Of a stretch of DNA of 36,511 nucleotides, positions 10,402 through 17,987 are shown piece by piece; within the stretch, counting starts at the first letter, position 1, and each line of letters starts with the position of its first letter. Below the pieces are notes generated by a model. That model made no database searches. It saw nothing but the letters and a program-made list of their open reading frames with translations, and was not told the DNA's origin. The stretch is from positions 1-36,511 of the forward strand of contig NZ_ABGR01000020.1 in NCBI RefSeq assembly GCF_000171815.1, written 5' to 3'. The DNA is from Vibrio sp. AND4. Lineage in GTDB: Bacteria; Pseudomonadota; Gammaproteobacteria; Enterobacterales; Vibrionaceae. The translations under genes and the position numbers were made by a program.

Positions 10402-11895
10402 ATGAGTCAAGCAGGATCATCACCGCTATACGCCGCCATCGACCTCGGGTCGAATAGCTTCCACATGCTCGTTGTGCGTCACATCGACGGCAGCGTTCAA
10501 ACTATGGCTAAAATTAAGCGCAAAGTTCGTCTGGCTGCGGGCTTAGATGAACATCACTCTCTTAGCATGGAAGCGATGCAGCGAGGTTGGGACTGCTTAG
10601 GTCTATTTGCAGAGCGCTTACAGGACATACCCAAACAGAATATTCGTATTGTGGGTACGGCAACATTACGAACCGCGACCAATGTGGATGTTTTCCTTGA
10701 GAAGGCGAACCAAATTTTAGGCCAGCCAATCGAAGTGATCACCGGCGAAGAAGAAGCCGCCACGATTTATAAAGGTGTTGCCCACACCTCAGGTGGCAGT
10801 GGTCGTCGCCTAGTGGTCGATATTGGCGGTGCGAGTACCGAACTGATTATCGGTGAAGGCTTCGAAGCCAAAGCACTGACCAGTCTGAAAATGGGCTGTG
10901 TGACTTGGCTAGAAAACTTCTTTAAAGACCGTCAATTGAACGCACGTAACTTCGATGCTGCAATTGAAGGCGCAAAGCAAACCTTGATGCCCATTTTAGA
11001 GCAGTACACCGACTTAGGTTGGGATGTGTGCGTAGGAGCATCAGGCACGGTTCAAGCTCTGCAAGAGATAATGCTAGCGCAGGGTATGGACGAAGTAATT
11101 ACTCACTCCAAACTTAAGCGTCTACAAAAACAGGCGATGCTTACTGATCACTTGGAAGAGCTCGATATTGAAGGCCTGACTCTAGAACGTGCTTTGGTAT
11201 TCCCGAGTGGTTTATCCATTTTGATTGCGATCTTTGAGCGACTGGAAATCGATGCCATGACATTGGCCGGTGGCGCACTGCGTGAAGGCTTAGTGTACGA
11301 AATGGTTGATGAACTTCGTCAAAACGACATCCGTGATCGTACTATTTGCAGCGTGCAAAACCGCTATCAACTGGATTGCCAATACGGCGAACAAGTCGCC
11401 ATACTGGCAGCAAAACTGCTTGAGCAAGTTGGCGGAGAAAGCTGGGTTGCCGAGCCTCAAGGTAAAGTGTTGTTGGAAACGACGGCCAAGCTGCATGAAA
11501 TTGGTCTAACGATCGATTTCAAAAAAGGCGGAGAGCATAGTGCTTATCTACTGCAGCATTTGGAACTGCCGGGTTTCACTCGCGCACAGAAATTCCTGAT
11601 CGGTGAAATTGCTCGCCGCTATCGCGAACAACTGACGTCACTGCCTGAGCAACATGCCCTTTCAGGAACGAGTGGCAAGCGCGTTCTACGTCTGTTGCGT
11701 CTTGCGGTTTTACTGAGCCATCGTCGTAATCCGGATTTAGAGCCGAGTGTGACTCTTACTGCTGAAGGAGACAAACTGACGCTCCATATTGACGCAAAGT
11801 GGTTAGAAGCAAACCCATTGACGGCAGCTGAGTTGGAAATTGAATCCAACCGTCAGACAGACATTGGCTGGCCGCTCAGCGTCGTCACAAGTTAA
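10402..11895 (+). CDS. gppA: Guanosine pentaphosphatase / exopolyphosphatase GppA
   Basis: Ppx/GppA-family phosphatase converting pppGpp to ppGpp (and in some members degrading polyphosphate); 497 residues, against 494 in E. coli. The ASKHA fold is marked by [14 protein letters not shown] (10-23), [15 protein letters not shown] and [11 protein letters not shown] (138-148), with an HD-like C-terminal half ([20 protein letters not shown]). The ATG at 10402 is preceded by AAAAGGAAAC and gives the canonical [16 protein letters not shown] start; the frame is open further upstream into rhlB but a longer start is unlikely. It follows rhlB by 19 nt as in E. coli and ends at a terminator at 11923-11948. 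Confidence 0.96.
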   Translation: MSQAGSSPLYAAIDLGSNSFHMLVVRHIDGSVQTMAKIKRKVRLAAGLDEHHSLSMEAMQRGWDCLGLFAERLQDIPKQNIRIVGTATLRTATNVDVFLEKANQILGQPIEVITGEEEAATIYKGVAHTSGGSGRRLVVDIGGASTELIIGEGFEAKALTSLKMGCVTWLENFFKDRQLNARNFDAAIEGAKQTLMPILEQYTDLGWDVCVGASGTVQALQEIMLAQGMDEVITHSKLKRLQKQAMLTDHLEELDIEGLTLERALVFPSGLSILIAIFERLEIDAMTLAGGALREGLVYEMVDELRQNDIRDRTICSVQNRYQLDCQYGEQVAILAAKLLEQVGGESWVAEPQGKVLLETTAKLHEIGLTIDFKKGGEHSAYLLQHLELPGFTRAQKFLIGEIARRYREQLTSLPEQHALSGTSGKRVLRLLRLAVLLSHRRNPDLEPSVTLTAEGDKLTLHIDAKWLEANPLTAAELEIESNRQTDIGWPLSVVTS

Positions 11896-11922
11896 CCACT
11901 GTCGATCAACGATTGTTTGAAG

Positions 11923-11948
11923 AAAGGTCCTGTTTAGGGCCTTTTTTA
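11923..11948 (+). terminator. Intrinsic terminator after gppA
   Basis: AAAGGTCC, loop TGTTTA, GGGCCTTTTTT: stem with one G-U pair and a T-run, 27 nt past the gppA stop. The convergent yhhQ has its own terminator further right. Confidence 0.88.
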
Positions 11949-12065
11949 TTGGTCAGCCGTATCGAGCCCAACGGTGTGCAGCTAATGGTGCTTTGGGACA
12001 CCCATGATCTCATTACTCACTGCGCTGTAAAACGGTCGCATCCCAGCCCTATAATAAGCAGACAC

Positions 12066-12096
12066 AAAAAAGCCGCTTGGTTGAGCAAGCGGCTTT
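12066..12096 (-). terminator. Intrinsic terminator after yhhQ
   Basis: Perfect 11-bp stem AAAGCCGCTTG / CAAGCGGCTTT with a six-base loop; on the minus strand it runs into TTTTTT. It lies 17 nt past the yhhQ stop and may also slow transcription from the other side. Confidence 0.92.
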
Positions 12097-12112
12097 CGAG
12101 TTCCCACTGATA

Positions 12113-12787
12113 TTAAGACTGAACGCTTGTGCTCACCTTGAAGTCAGGGTTCACCGCAGTCAGCTTCTTAGTCAGATAATTCAGTAGTACGCCGTACATA
12201 GGAACAAACAAACCAAGACTGATGACCAGTTTGAAGCCGTAATCCACCAGCGCGATTTCGGTCCAATGTTCCGCCATAAATGGATCTGGACTTTGGTAGA
12301 ACGCAATGGCGAAGAAAGCGATGGTATCGAGTGCATTACCGAAAAGCGTTGAGCACGTTGGTGCGACCCACCACTGTTTCATTTGGCGTAAGCGGTTAAA
12401 TACATGCACATCCATGATTTGACCAAGTAGGTACGCCATGAAGCTAGCAATCGCGATACGAGCAACGAACAAGTTAAATTCTCCCAGGTGACCAAAACCT
12501 TGGAATTGACCTTCAAAGAATACTACCGATAGCAAGTAAGAGACTGCCAGTGCAGGCAACATGACCAAAAAGATGATCTTGCGCGCCATCTGGGCACCAA
12601 AAATTCGCACCGTTAAGTCTGTCGCAAGAAAGATAAATGGGAAAGTGAATGCGCCCCAAGTGGTATGTAAACCAAAGAGGGTAAATGGTAGCTGAACTAG
12701 GTAATTGCTGGATGCAATAATGACTAGGTGGAATAGCACCAAATAGATAAGGGCGTTGCGCTGTTGCGCAGGGGTAAAGTTACTCAT
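12113..12787 (-). CDS. yhhQ: YhhQ-type queuosine precursor transporter (VUT family)
   Basis: Integral inner-membrane protein, 224 residues from the ATG at 12787 (MSNFTPAQQRNAL), with about six hydrophobic segments (YLVLFHLVIIASS, FTFPFIFLATDL, IIFLVMLPALAV, IASFMAYLLGQIMDV, TIAFFAIAFY, LVISLGLFVPMYGVLL). COG1738 proteins such as E. coli YhhQ import the queuosine precursors preQ0/preQ1. Conserved features LATDLTVRIFG and GQIMDVHVFNRL support the assignment. AAAAGG lies 7 nt before the ATG; the GTG at 12838 would add 17 residues but lies inside the candidate riboswitch and is rejected. The preQ1-like leader (12794-12830), promoter (12915-12942) and terminator (12066-12096) make it a single-gene unit. 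Confidence 0.92.
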   Translation of the reverse strand: MSNFTPAQQRNALIYLVLFHLVIIASSNYLVQLPFTLFGLHTTWGAFTFPFIFLATDLTVRIFGAQMARKIIFLVMLPALAVSYLLSVVFFEGQFQGFGHLGEFNLFVARIAIASFMAYLLGQIMDVHVFNRLRQMKQWWVAPTCSTLFGNALDTIAFFAIAFYQSPDPFMAEHWTEIALVDYGFKLVISLGLFVPMYGVLLNYLTKKLTAVNPDFKVSTSVQS

Positions 12788-12793
12788 GCGATA

Positions 12794-12830
12794 CCTTTTT
12801 AGTTTGGTTTGGGGGTGAGGGAACCCAAAT
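12794..12830 (-). promoter_or_regulatory. Candidate preQ1-I riboswitch in the yhhQ leader
   Basis: Minus-strand RNA: stem TTTGGG / CCCAAA enclosing a loop TTCCCTCACC, then an A-rich tail CCAAACTAAAAAGG that ends in the Shine-Dalgarno of yhhQ. preQ1-I aptamers have just this plan: a short P1, a loop beginning GGTTC, and an A-rich tail with AACTAA folding back to pair the SD. Here loop CCU could pair with the AGG of the SD. A gene for a preQ1/preQ0 transporter directly downstream is the known target. The loop lacks the exact CTACA, so it is a candidate only; translational control would be expected. Confidence 0.6.
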
Positions 12831-12914
12831 CGAGTCACTGAGTAAAGTGGCTCTTACCAACAATGTAAAATGAAAATTAACTCGCCTGACTCATTGTGAG
12901 CAAAGCGGTGGGCG

Positions 12915-12942
12915 ATTATACATTAACCACTTTTCGCTGCAA
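12915..12942 (-). promoter_or_regulatory. yhhQ promoter
   Basis: -35 TTGCAG (12937-12942), 16 nt, then perfect -10 TATAAT (12915-12920) on the minus strand. Transcription should start near 12908, giving a leader of about 120 nt that contains the riboswitch candidate. Confidence 0.72.
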
Positions 12943-12972
12943 GTCGCCTATTTCAGGCAAACGTTTGAACGC

Positions 12973-13003
12973 AAAAAAGGGTGTTTCATGTGAAACACCC
13001 TTT
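12973..13003 (-). terminator. Terminator of the recQ-DUF3630 operon containing a parS-like palindrome
   Basis: Stem AAAGGGTGTTTCA / TGAAACACCCTTT followed on the minus strand by TTTTTT, 15 nt after the DUF3630-type gene. The middle of the stem, 12982-12997, reads TGTTTCATGTGAAACA, one base from the parS consensus TGTTTCACGTGAAACA; two perfect parS copies lie elsewhere in the window. The terminator role is well supported, the ParB-binding role is only possible. Confidence 0.88.
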
Positions 13004-13018
13004 CGAGAACGTTCTATT

Positions 13019-13324
13019 TTAGAAGCCAGCTTGGAACAATCCAGCGAGGTAATCCAACACTTCTCGACTTTCTTCAATCGCTAATGCTTCAAACCAAACC
13101 GTTTCACTGTAATGCTCAGCTTTGATAAACAGTCGGCAGCCTTCAAAGTCGATCAGCCAAGAGTGAATGTCCGCATCCCATTGCTTTTCAACCACGCTAG
13201 CAGAGAGCAGTCCAACTAAGCGTTCACCCAAAGCAGGAAAACTATCAAGGTCAAAGCTCGGCGCGGTAATAATTAAGCGCCCTTCTTCTGCCATGTAGTC
13301 CGCTAAGCCAAATTCCTTTTGCAT
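13019..13324 (-). CDS. Small acidic protein, DUF3630-like
   Basis: 101-residue, acidic protein without signal peptide or membrane segment. Its pattern (MAEEGRLIITAPSFDLDSFP...DADIHSWLIDFEGCRLFIKAEHYSETVWFEAL) recalls the DUF3630 family of vibrios and shewanellas, which has no known function; I identify this from memory and only moderately. It starts 9 nt after the recQ stop and ends at the terminator 12973-13003, so it is probably co-transcribed with recQ. A role with RecQ is suggested only by position. SD-like AAGGA lies before the ATG (AAGGAACCAAGATG). Confidence 0.72.
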   Translation of the reverse strand: MQKEFGLADYMAEEGRLIITAPSFDLDSFPALGERLVGLLSASVVEKQWDADIHSWLIDFEGCRLFIKAEHYSETVWFEALAIEESREVLDYLAGLFQAGF

Positions 13325-13333
13325 CTTGGTTCC

Positions 13334-15169
13334 TTATCCTTGGTGAGTGATATGTTCTTGAATCAAATCAAGGAATGGATCAGCATACTTCTCTAGCTTG
13401 CGTTGACCAACACCACTGACAGCCAACATTTCACCGTAAGAGGTTGGTAAAATCTCCGCCATGTCAATCAAAGTTGCATCACTGAAGACCACGTAGGGTG
13501 GTAAACTATCTTCATCGGCAATCGACTTACGTAGTTTGCGTAATTTGGCAAACAGTTTTTTGTCGTAGTTCTTACTGGTCAGCTTATCCGATTTTGCTGC
13601 GCGTGCTGCGGTATCTAAACGTGGAACCGCCAGCTCAATAACCACATCACCACGCAGCAGCGGACGTGCCTCTTCGGTTAATTGCAGCGTTGAGTTACGC
13701 GTAATATTCTGGAACAACAAACCTTTATGGATTAACTGACGAAAGATGCTGATCCAGTAATCGTGGCTGTGGTCACGTCCTATCGCGTAAGTAGAAATCT
13801 GATCGTGCCCATTTTCACGCACACGAATGTTTTGCATACCGCGAAGCACTTCCACCACATAACCCATACCAAAGCTTTGGTTGACACGGTAAACACAAGA
13901 TAACGCTTTACGCGCTTCTTCTGTCGCATCAAAATGTTTCGGTGGATCTAGGCAAATATCGCAGTTACCACATGGCTTTTCACGATACTCCCCAAAATAA
14001 TTCAGCAGCACCTGACGACGACACGTTTGTGCTTCAGCAAAGGCACTCATCGCATTCAATTTATGGGTTTCTACCTGCTTCTGTGGGCCATCGTCTTTCT
14101 CATCCAGCATACGACGCAGCCAACTGATGTCTGCTGGGTCATACAACATCATCGCTTCCGCAGGCAAACCGTCACGCCCTGCCCGACCAGTTTCTTGATA
14201 ATAGGATTCAATGTTGCGTGGAATATCGAAGTGCACCACAAAGCGCACATTTGGTTTATTAATGCCCATACCAAATGCGACCGTCGCCACCACAATTTGG
14301 ATATCATCGCGCTGGAAAGCGTCTTGAACATAAGCACGCTCGTCCGCATCCATACCTGCATGATAACCCGCCGCACGAATGTGGTTGTTGCACAGCTTCT
14401 CGGTCACCATTTCAACTTTTTTTCGGCTACCACAATAGATGATGCCGCAGTTACCCTTTTGAGTGTCAAGATAACGAACGACTTGTGACACTGGCTTATG
14501 TTTCTCTACCAAGTTGTAGCGAATGTTGGGGCGGTCAAAACTGCCCAGATAAACTTCTGGATTATTCAGTTGCAGCCGCTCAAGGATATCTCGGCGCGTA
14601 GCGTCATCCGCGGTCGCAGTCAACGCCATAAAAGGCACGTGTGAAAACTGCCGCTTGAGTTGACCAAGTGCAGCGTATTCTGGACGGAAGTCGTGTCCCC
14701 ATTGGGAAATGCAGTGCGCTTCATCGACCGCAATCATCGACAACGGCAAGTTTTCCAAACGCTCAATAAAATCGCGCATCAGTACACGCTCTGGCGACAC
14801 GTACACCAACTTGAGGTGACCAGTATGCATACGGTTATACACACTGAGCAGCGTTTCACGTGGCATAGTCGAGTTAATACACTCAGCTGCCACACCATTG
14901 GCTTTTAGCTGATCCACTTGGTCTTTCATCAACGAAATGAGCGGAGAAATAACGATGGTAATACCAGAGCGAACCAAAGCAGGAATTTGATAACATAGCG
15001 ACTTGCCGCCACCAGTAGGCAAGATAACTAGGCTATCACGCCCCTCGACTGCTGCATCAATCACTAACTGCTGACCATCTCGGAACGCTTGGTAACCAAA
15101 CACATCCTTCAATACACGTTGAGGCGTTACAGGCGAATCAGATTGTTCGGCTAACAAGGTCGAGGTCAT
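13334..15169 (-). CDS. recQ: ATP-dependent DNA helicase RecQ
   Basis: 3'-5' helicase of the RecF pathway, 611 residues like E. coli RecQ (609). Motifs: FGYQAFRDGQ (motif 0), TGGGKS at 52-57 (Walker A), DEAH at 149-152 (Walker B), the aromatic-rich loop SQWGHDFRPEY, TGRAGRDG, zinc-binding cysteines C383, C400, C403, C406, a winged-helix RQC domain and a C-terminal HRDC domain (LFAKLRKLRKSIADEDSLPPYVVFSDATL). RecQ restarts stalled forks and suppresses illegitimate recombination. The gene is divergent from rarD, 175 nt away, and co-directional with the DUF3630-type gene. Confidence 0.97.
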   Translation of the reverse strand: MTSTLLAEQSDSPVTPQRVLKDVFGYQAFRDGQQLVIDAAVEGRDSLVILPTGGGKSLCYQIPALVRSGITIVISPLISLMKDQVDQLKANGVAAECINSTMPRETLLSVYNRMHTGHLKLVYVSPERVLMRDFIERLENLPLSMIAVDEAHCISQWGHDFRPEYAALGQLKRQFSHVPFMALTATADDATRRDILERLQLNNPEVYLGSFDRPNIRYNLVEKHKPVSQVVRYLDTQKGNCGIIYCGSRKKVEMVTEKLCNNHIRAAGYHAGMDADERAYVQDAFQRDDIQIVVATVAFGMGINKPNVRFVVHFDIPRNIESYYQETGRAGRDGLPAEAMMLYDPADISWLRRMLDEKDDGPQKQVETHKLNAMSAFAEAQTCRRQVLLNYFGEYREKPCGNCDICLDPPKHFDATEEARKALSCVYRVNQSFGMGYVVEVLRGMQNIRVRENGHDQISTYAIGRDHSHDYWISIFRQLIHKGLLFQNITRNSTLQLTEEARPLLRGDVVIELAVPRLDTAARAAKSDKLTSKNYDKKLFAKLRKLRKSIADEDSLPPYVVFSDATLIDMAEILPTSYGEMLAVSGVGQRKLEKYADPFLDLIQEHITHQG

Positions 15170-15344
15170 GAATCATCTCAGGTTGAGTCTTAAAAAGAGG
15201 TGCTTATATGCGGCTAACGCGCAAAGTGAGTGCACATTGTAATGGGGTTTCGTGGTGAATAAAACCGCAAATTGTTAGGTGATTCAGCGCCCCACTCGTA
15301 TACTGACATTCTGCTCTATAAATACTCAATTTAGGTGACATCCC

Positions 15345-16259
15345 ATGACACCAGAAGAACAACAACGCGCACGGCAAGGTATTCTGCTCGCCGTCGGTGC
15401 GTATACCATGTGGGGCATCGCACCCATCTATTTCAAATCGATTGCTGAAGTCTCACCATTAGAGATCTTAAGCCACCGAGTGTTTTGGTCTTTCTTTTTG
15501 CTCGCCGCACTCCTTCACTTTGGCCGCCAATGGCGCTCGGTGCGAGACATCATTAAAAACAAAACCAAGATGGTGTACTTGATCTCAACCGCCATTTTGG
15601 TCGGGGCGAACTGGCTAATATTCATCTGGGCGGTCACCTCAAATCATATGCTCGATGCCAGTCTCGGCTATTACATCAATCCGTTAATCAATGTCATACT
15701 CGGGATGGTGTTTCTGGGAGAGAGATTACGAAAGTTACAATGGTTCGCAGTCGTACTGGCGACTTGCGGCGTGTTAGTGCAGCTGATCGTATTTGGCTCC
15801 GTGCCTGTAGTAGCAATAGCACTCGCAATGAGCTTTGGTTGTTACGGCTTGCTGCGTAAGAAAGTCAGTGTTGAAGCGCAAACAGGTTTATTCATTGAAA
15901 CGCTCGTCATGCTACCAGCTGCGAGCATCTTCCTGTTTTTTATTGCGAATACTCCAACTTCGAACATGGTTGAAAATCCATGGCAACTGAATACCTTACT
16001 GATCGCAGCTGGCGTCATAACAACGCTACCTTTACTCTGCTTCACGGGTGCCGCCACACGACTTAAGCTATCAACCTTAGGCTTTTTTCAATATATAGGT
16101 CCGAGCCTAATGTTTTTACTCGCAGTGCTGATTTACGGCGAACCATTCACCAGCGACAAAGCGATCACCTTCGCCTTTATATGGGGTGCTCTGGTGGTAT
16201 TTAGCTTTGATGGTCTGCGTAATAATCGCAAATCACGCAAAGCGGCTAGTGCGGCCTGA
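15345..16259 (+). CDS. rarD: RarD/EamA-family transporter
   Basis: 304-residue inner-membrane protein with about ten hydrophobic segments, a tandem pair of EamA units (GILLAVGAYTMWGIAPIYFK early; second half from about 150). It matches the RarD subfamily (chloramphenicol-sensitive protein RarD): SPLEILSHRVFWSFFLL and the region VFLGERLRKLQW are characteristic. Substrate is not known; despite its name it does not pump chloramphenicol in a proven way. It is divergent from recQ as in several vibrios. The ATG follows TTAGGTGAC. It ends at the strong terminator 16295-16327. Confidence 0.92.
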   Translation: MTPEEQQRARQGILLAVGAYTMWGIAPIYFKSIAEVSPLEILSHRVFWSFFLLAALLHFGRQWRSVRDIIKNKTKMVYLISTAILVGANWLIFIWAVTSNHMLDASLGYYINPLINVILGMVFLGERLRKLQWFAVVLATCGVLVQLIVFGSVPVVAIALAMSFGCYGLLRKKVSVEAQTGLFIETLVMLPAASIFLFFIANTPTSNMVENPWQLNTLLIAAGVITTLPLLCFTGAATRLKLSTLGFFQYIGPSLMFLLAVLIYGEPFTSDKAITFAFIWGALVVFSFDGLRNNRKSRKAASAA

Positions 16260-16294
16260 TCGTTTTTTACAAGACATTTCAGAAATGGATGGAT

Positions 16295-16327
16295 AAGCTT
16301 GGTCATATTGTGACCAAGCTTTTTTTT
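16295..16327 (+). terminator. Intrinsic terminator after rarD, abutting the next start codon
   Basis: AAGCTTGGTCA / TGACCAAGCTT with a 5-nt loop and a T-run that ends 2 nt before the AraC ATG at 16329. The stem has 11 perfect pairs. Confidence 0.93.
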
Positions 16328-16328
16328 C

Positions 16329-17126
16329 ATGGAACATATTCAGTACTACCCAACCGATCATCATAACTTGAGCCTAATAGCGGCGAAATACCAGACATTT
16401 GCTTTCCAACGGCATTACCATCTGGATTTTCACCTTGGCCTGATCACGCGTGGTGCACAGAAGTTCCAATCTCAAGGCAATAGCCACTATGCTGGCCACG
16501 GGCAAATCGTGCTTATGCCGCCCGATGAACTGCACGATGGGCAATCTATACCCGATAGCGGCTACGAAGTGAATGTGTTTGCGATCGAACCTGACTTGCT
16601 GAGCGATCTGGCCGATCTCAAGCAAAACGGTCAAATAATACACTTCAACGAGCTGATCATCTCGGATCCGCAGGTATTTTCACAACTTCGTAACTTACAC
16701 GGACTCCTTCGTCGTGAAAATCTCAGTCAGCTAACCAAAGACTGCCTTCCTTTTGATGGATTTAACCTGCTTTTTGATCGTTACGGATCGCTTGAGCGAC
16801 AAAAAGTAGTACCTTTAGGCAATCAATCTCTCAGCACGTTAAAAGATTATCTGATGGCAAATCTCGACCAAGCGGTGCGTTTAGACTCGTTATCAGAGCT
16901 GTGCCAACTGAGCCCCACTCAATTCCAACGCCACTTTAAAGCACAAACCAGAATGACCCCTTATGCCTGGTTTACACGTCTGCGCCTCGAGCAAGGTATG
17001 AAGTTACTGCAATCTGGTCAGTCTGGTACCGACGTCGCTCATCAAATCGGTTTCTATGATCAAGCACACTTTAGCAAAGCGTTTAAGCAGACCTATGGTA
17101 TTTCCCCTTCTCAAGTGACGAGTTAA
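16329..17126 (+). CDS. AraC-family transcriptional regulator
   Basis: 265-residue regulator: N-terminal cupin-type sensor domain (HYHLDFHLGLITRG, GQIVLMPPDELHDGQ) and a C-terminal AraC DNA-binding domain with two helix-turn-helices (LSELCQLSPTQFQRHFKAQTRMTPYAWFTRLRLEQG and DVAHQIGFYDQAHFSKAFKQTYGISPSQ). The sensor type is like regulators paired with LysE/RhtB-type exporters, and one such exporter follows 91 nt later, so it probably controls that gene (inference). The start is odd: the ATG follows the rarD terminator T-run by one base and has no Shine-Dalgarno. No better in-frame start is evident, since the cupin begins close to the N-terminus. Confidence 0.9.
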   Translation: MEHIQYYPTDHHNLSLIAAKYQTFAFQRHYHLDFHLGLITRGAQKFQSQGNSHYAGHGQIVLMPPDELHDGQSIPDSGYEVNVFAIEPDLLSDLADLKQNGQIIHFNELIISDPQVFSQLRNLHGLLRRENLSQLTKDCLPFDGFNLLFDRYGSLERQKVVPLGNQSLSTLKDYLMANLDQAVRLDSLSELCQLSPTQFQRHFKAQTRMTPYAWFTRLRLEQGMKLLQSGQSGTDVAHQIGFYDQAHFSKAFKQTYGISPSQVTS

Positions 17127-17217
17127 TTTAACCCAACTAGACTGCTGTCAGTTTTTTACAAGCGCAGCACGATACTTACCACGACAATAGCCACATTGGT
17201 TATATTTGAGATGTATT

Positions 17218-17877
17218 ATGAATGAATCCACGATATTGCTGACACTGGCCAGCATTCACTTTATTGCTCTGATGAGCCCAGGTCCGGACTTTGCACTGGT
17301 CGTACAAAACGCAACGCGTTATGGTCGCCAAACTGGCTTGTACATCGCACTGGGTCTTTCCGTCGGAATTTTGCTGCACTCTATATTCAGCCTGACAGGC
17401 GTGAGTTATATCGTCCAGCAGCACCCTGTGCTGTATTCCGTAGTACAAGTGCTTGGCGGCTGTTACCTGTTCTATTTGGGTATTGGCGCATTGCGCGCCG
17501 TGATCTCAATGATCAAAAACCCACTGGCAGATCAACCTAAGAAGCAAAACAATTTAGTGATCAGCAACAAGCGTCAGGCGTTCGTTAAAGGGTTTGCGAC
17601 CAACATTCTTAACCCGAAAGCCTTGGTATTCTTTATCAGTTTGATGTCGAGCTTAGTCCCTGCTGGCATGTCAGTAACTGGGAAAAGTATTGCCTTGGTG
17701 ATTCTGTTTGGTTTATCGCTACTTTGGTTCTCTTGCCTCGCGTGGATGCTATCGACCCAGCGATTGCAAGGTAAATTGCAGCAAGCAGGCATCTACATTG
17801 ATGGTCTGTGTGGCGTGGTATTTACTCTGGTAGGTGGCAGTATTTTGTATCAAACCATCGGCACTTTTATCGGATAA
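17218..17877 (+). CDS. LysE/RhtB-family amino-acid exporter
   Basis: 219-residue inner-membrane protein of the LysE superfamily: SIHFIALMSPGPDFALVVQNATRYGRQTGLYIALG is the hallmark start, followed by GGCYLFYLGIGALR and FVKGFATNILNPKALVFFISL, with about six membrane segments. These proteins export amino acids such as threonine, homoserine or lysine; the substrate cannot be read from sequence. The start chosen is the ATG at 17218 with GAG about 9 nt upstream; a TTG 12 nt further up is less likely. It follows the AraC regulator, likely its activator or sensor. Gamma-glutamyltransferase follows 110 nt later and produces free amino acids, which is suggestive but unproven. Confidence 0.9.
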   Translation: MNESTILLTLASIHFIALMSPGPDFALVVQNATRYGRQTGLYIALGLSVGILLHSIFSLTGVSYIVQQHPVLYSVVQVLGGCYLFYLGIGALRAVISMIKNPLADQPKKQNNLVISNKRQAFVKGFATNILNPKALVFFISLMSSLVPAGMSVTGKSIALVILFGLSLLWFSCLAWMLSTQRLQGKLQQAGIYIDGLCGVVFTLVGGSILYQTIGTFIG

Positions 17878-17987
17878 AATACTGATTTAAAAAGTAGAAC
17901 AATCGACATTTTTGACATTACTGACTCGACTAGGCTCTTCATGGCTGCCAAGCTGGAAACACCAAACTGGCAACATGGAGAGTCATC

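Noticed and set aside
11913..12110. 65-codon ORF between gppA and yhhQ
   Set aside because: It covers two intrinsic terminators and has no family resemblance; treated as chance.
14027..14488. 153-codon ORF opposite recQ
   Set aside because: Antisense to a strongly conserved helicase; the frame follows from recQ codon use, without SD or recognisable family.
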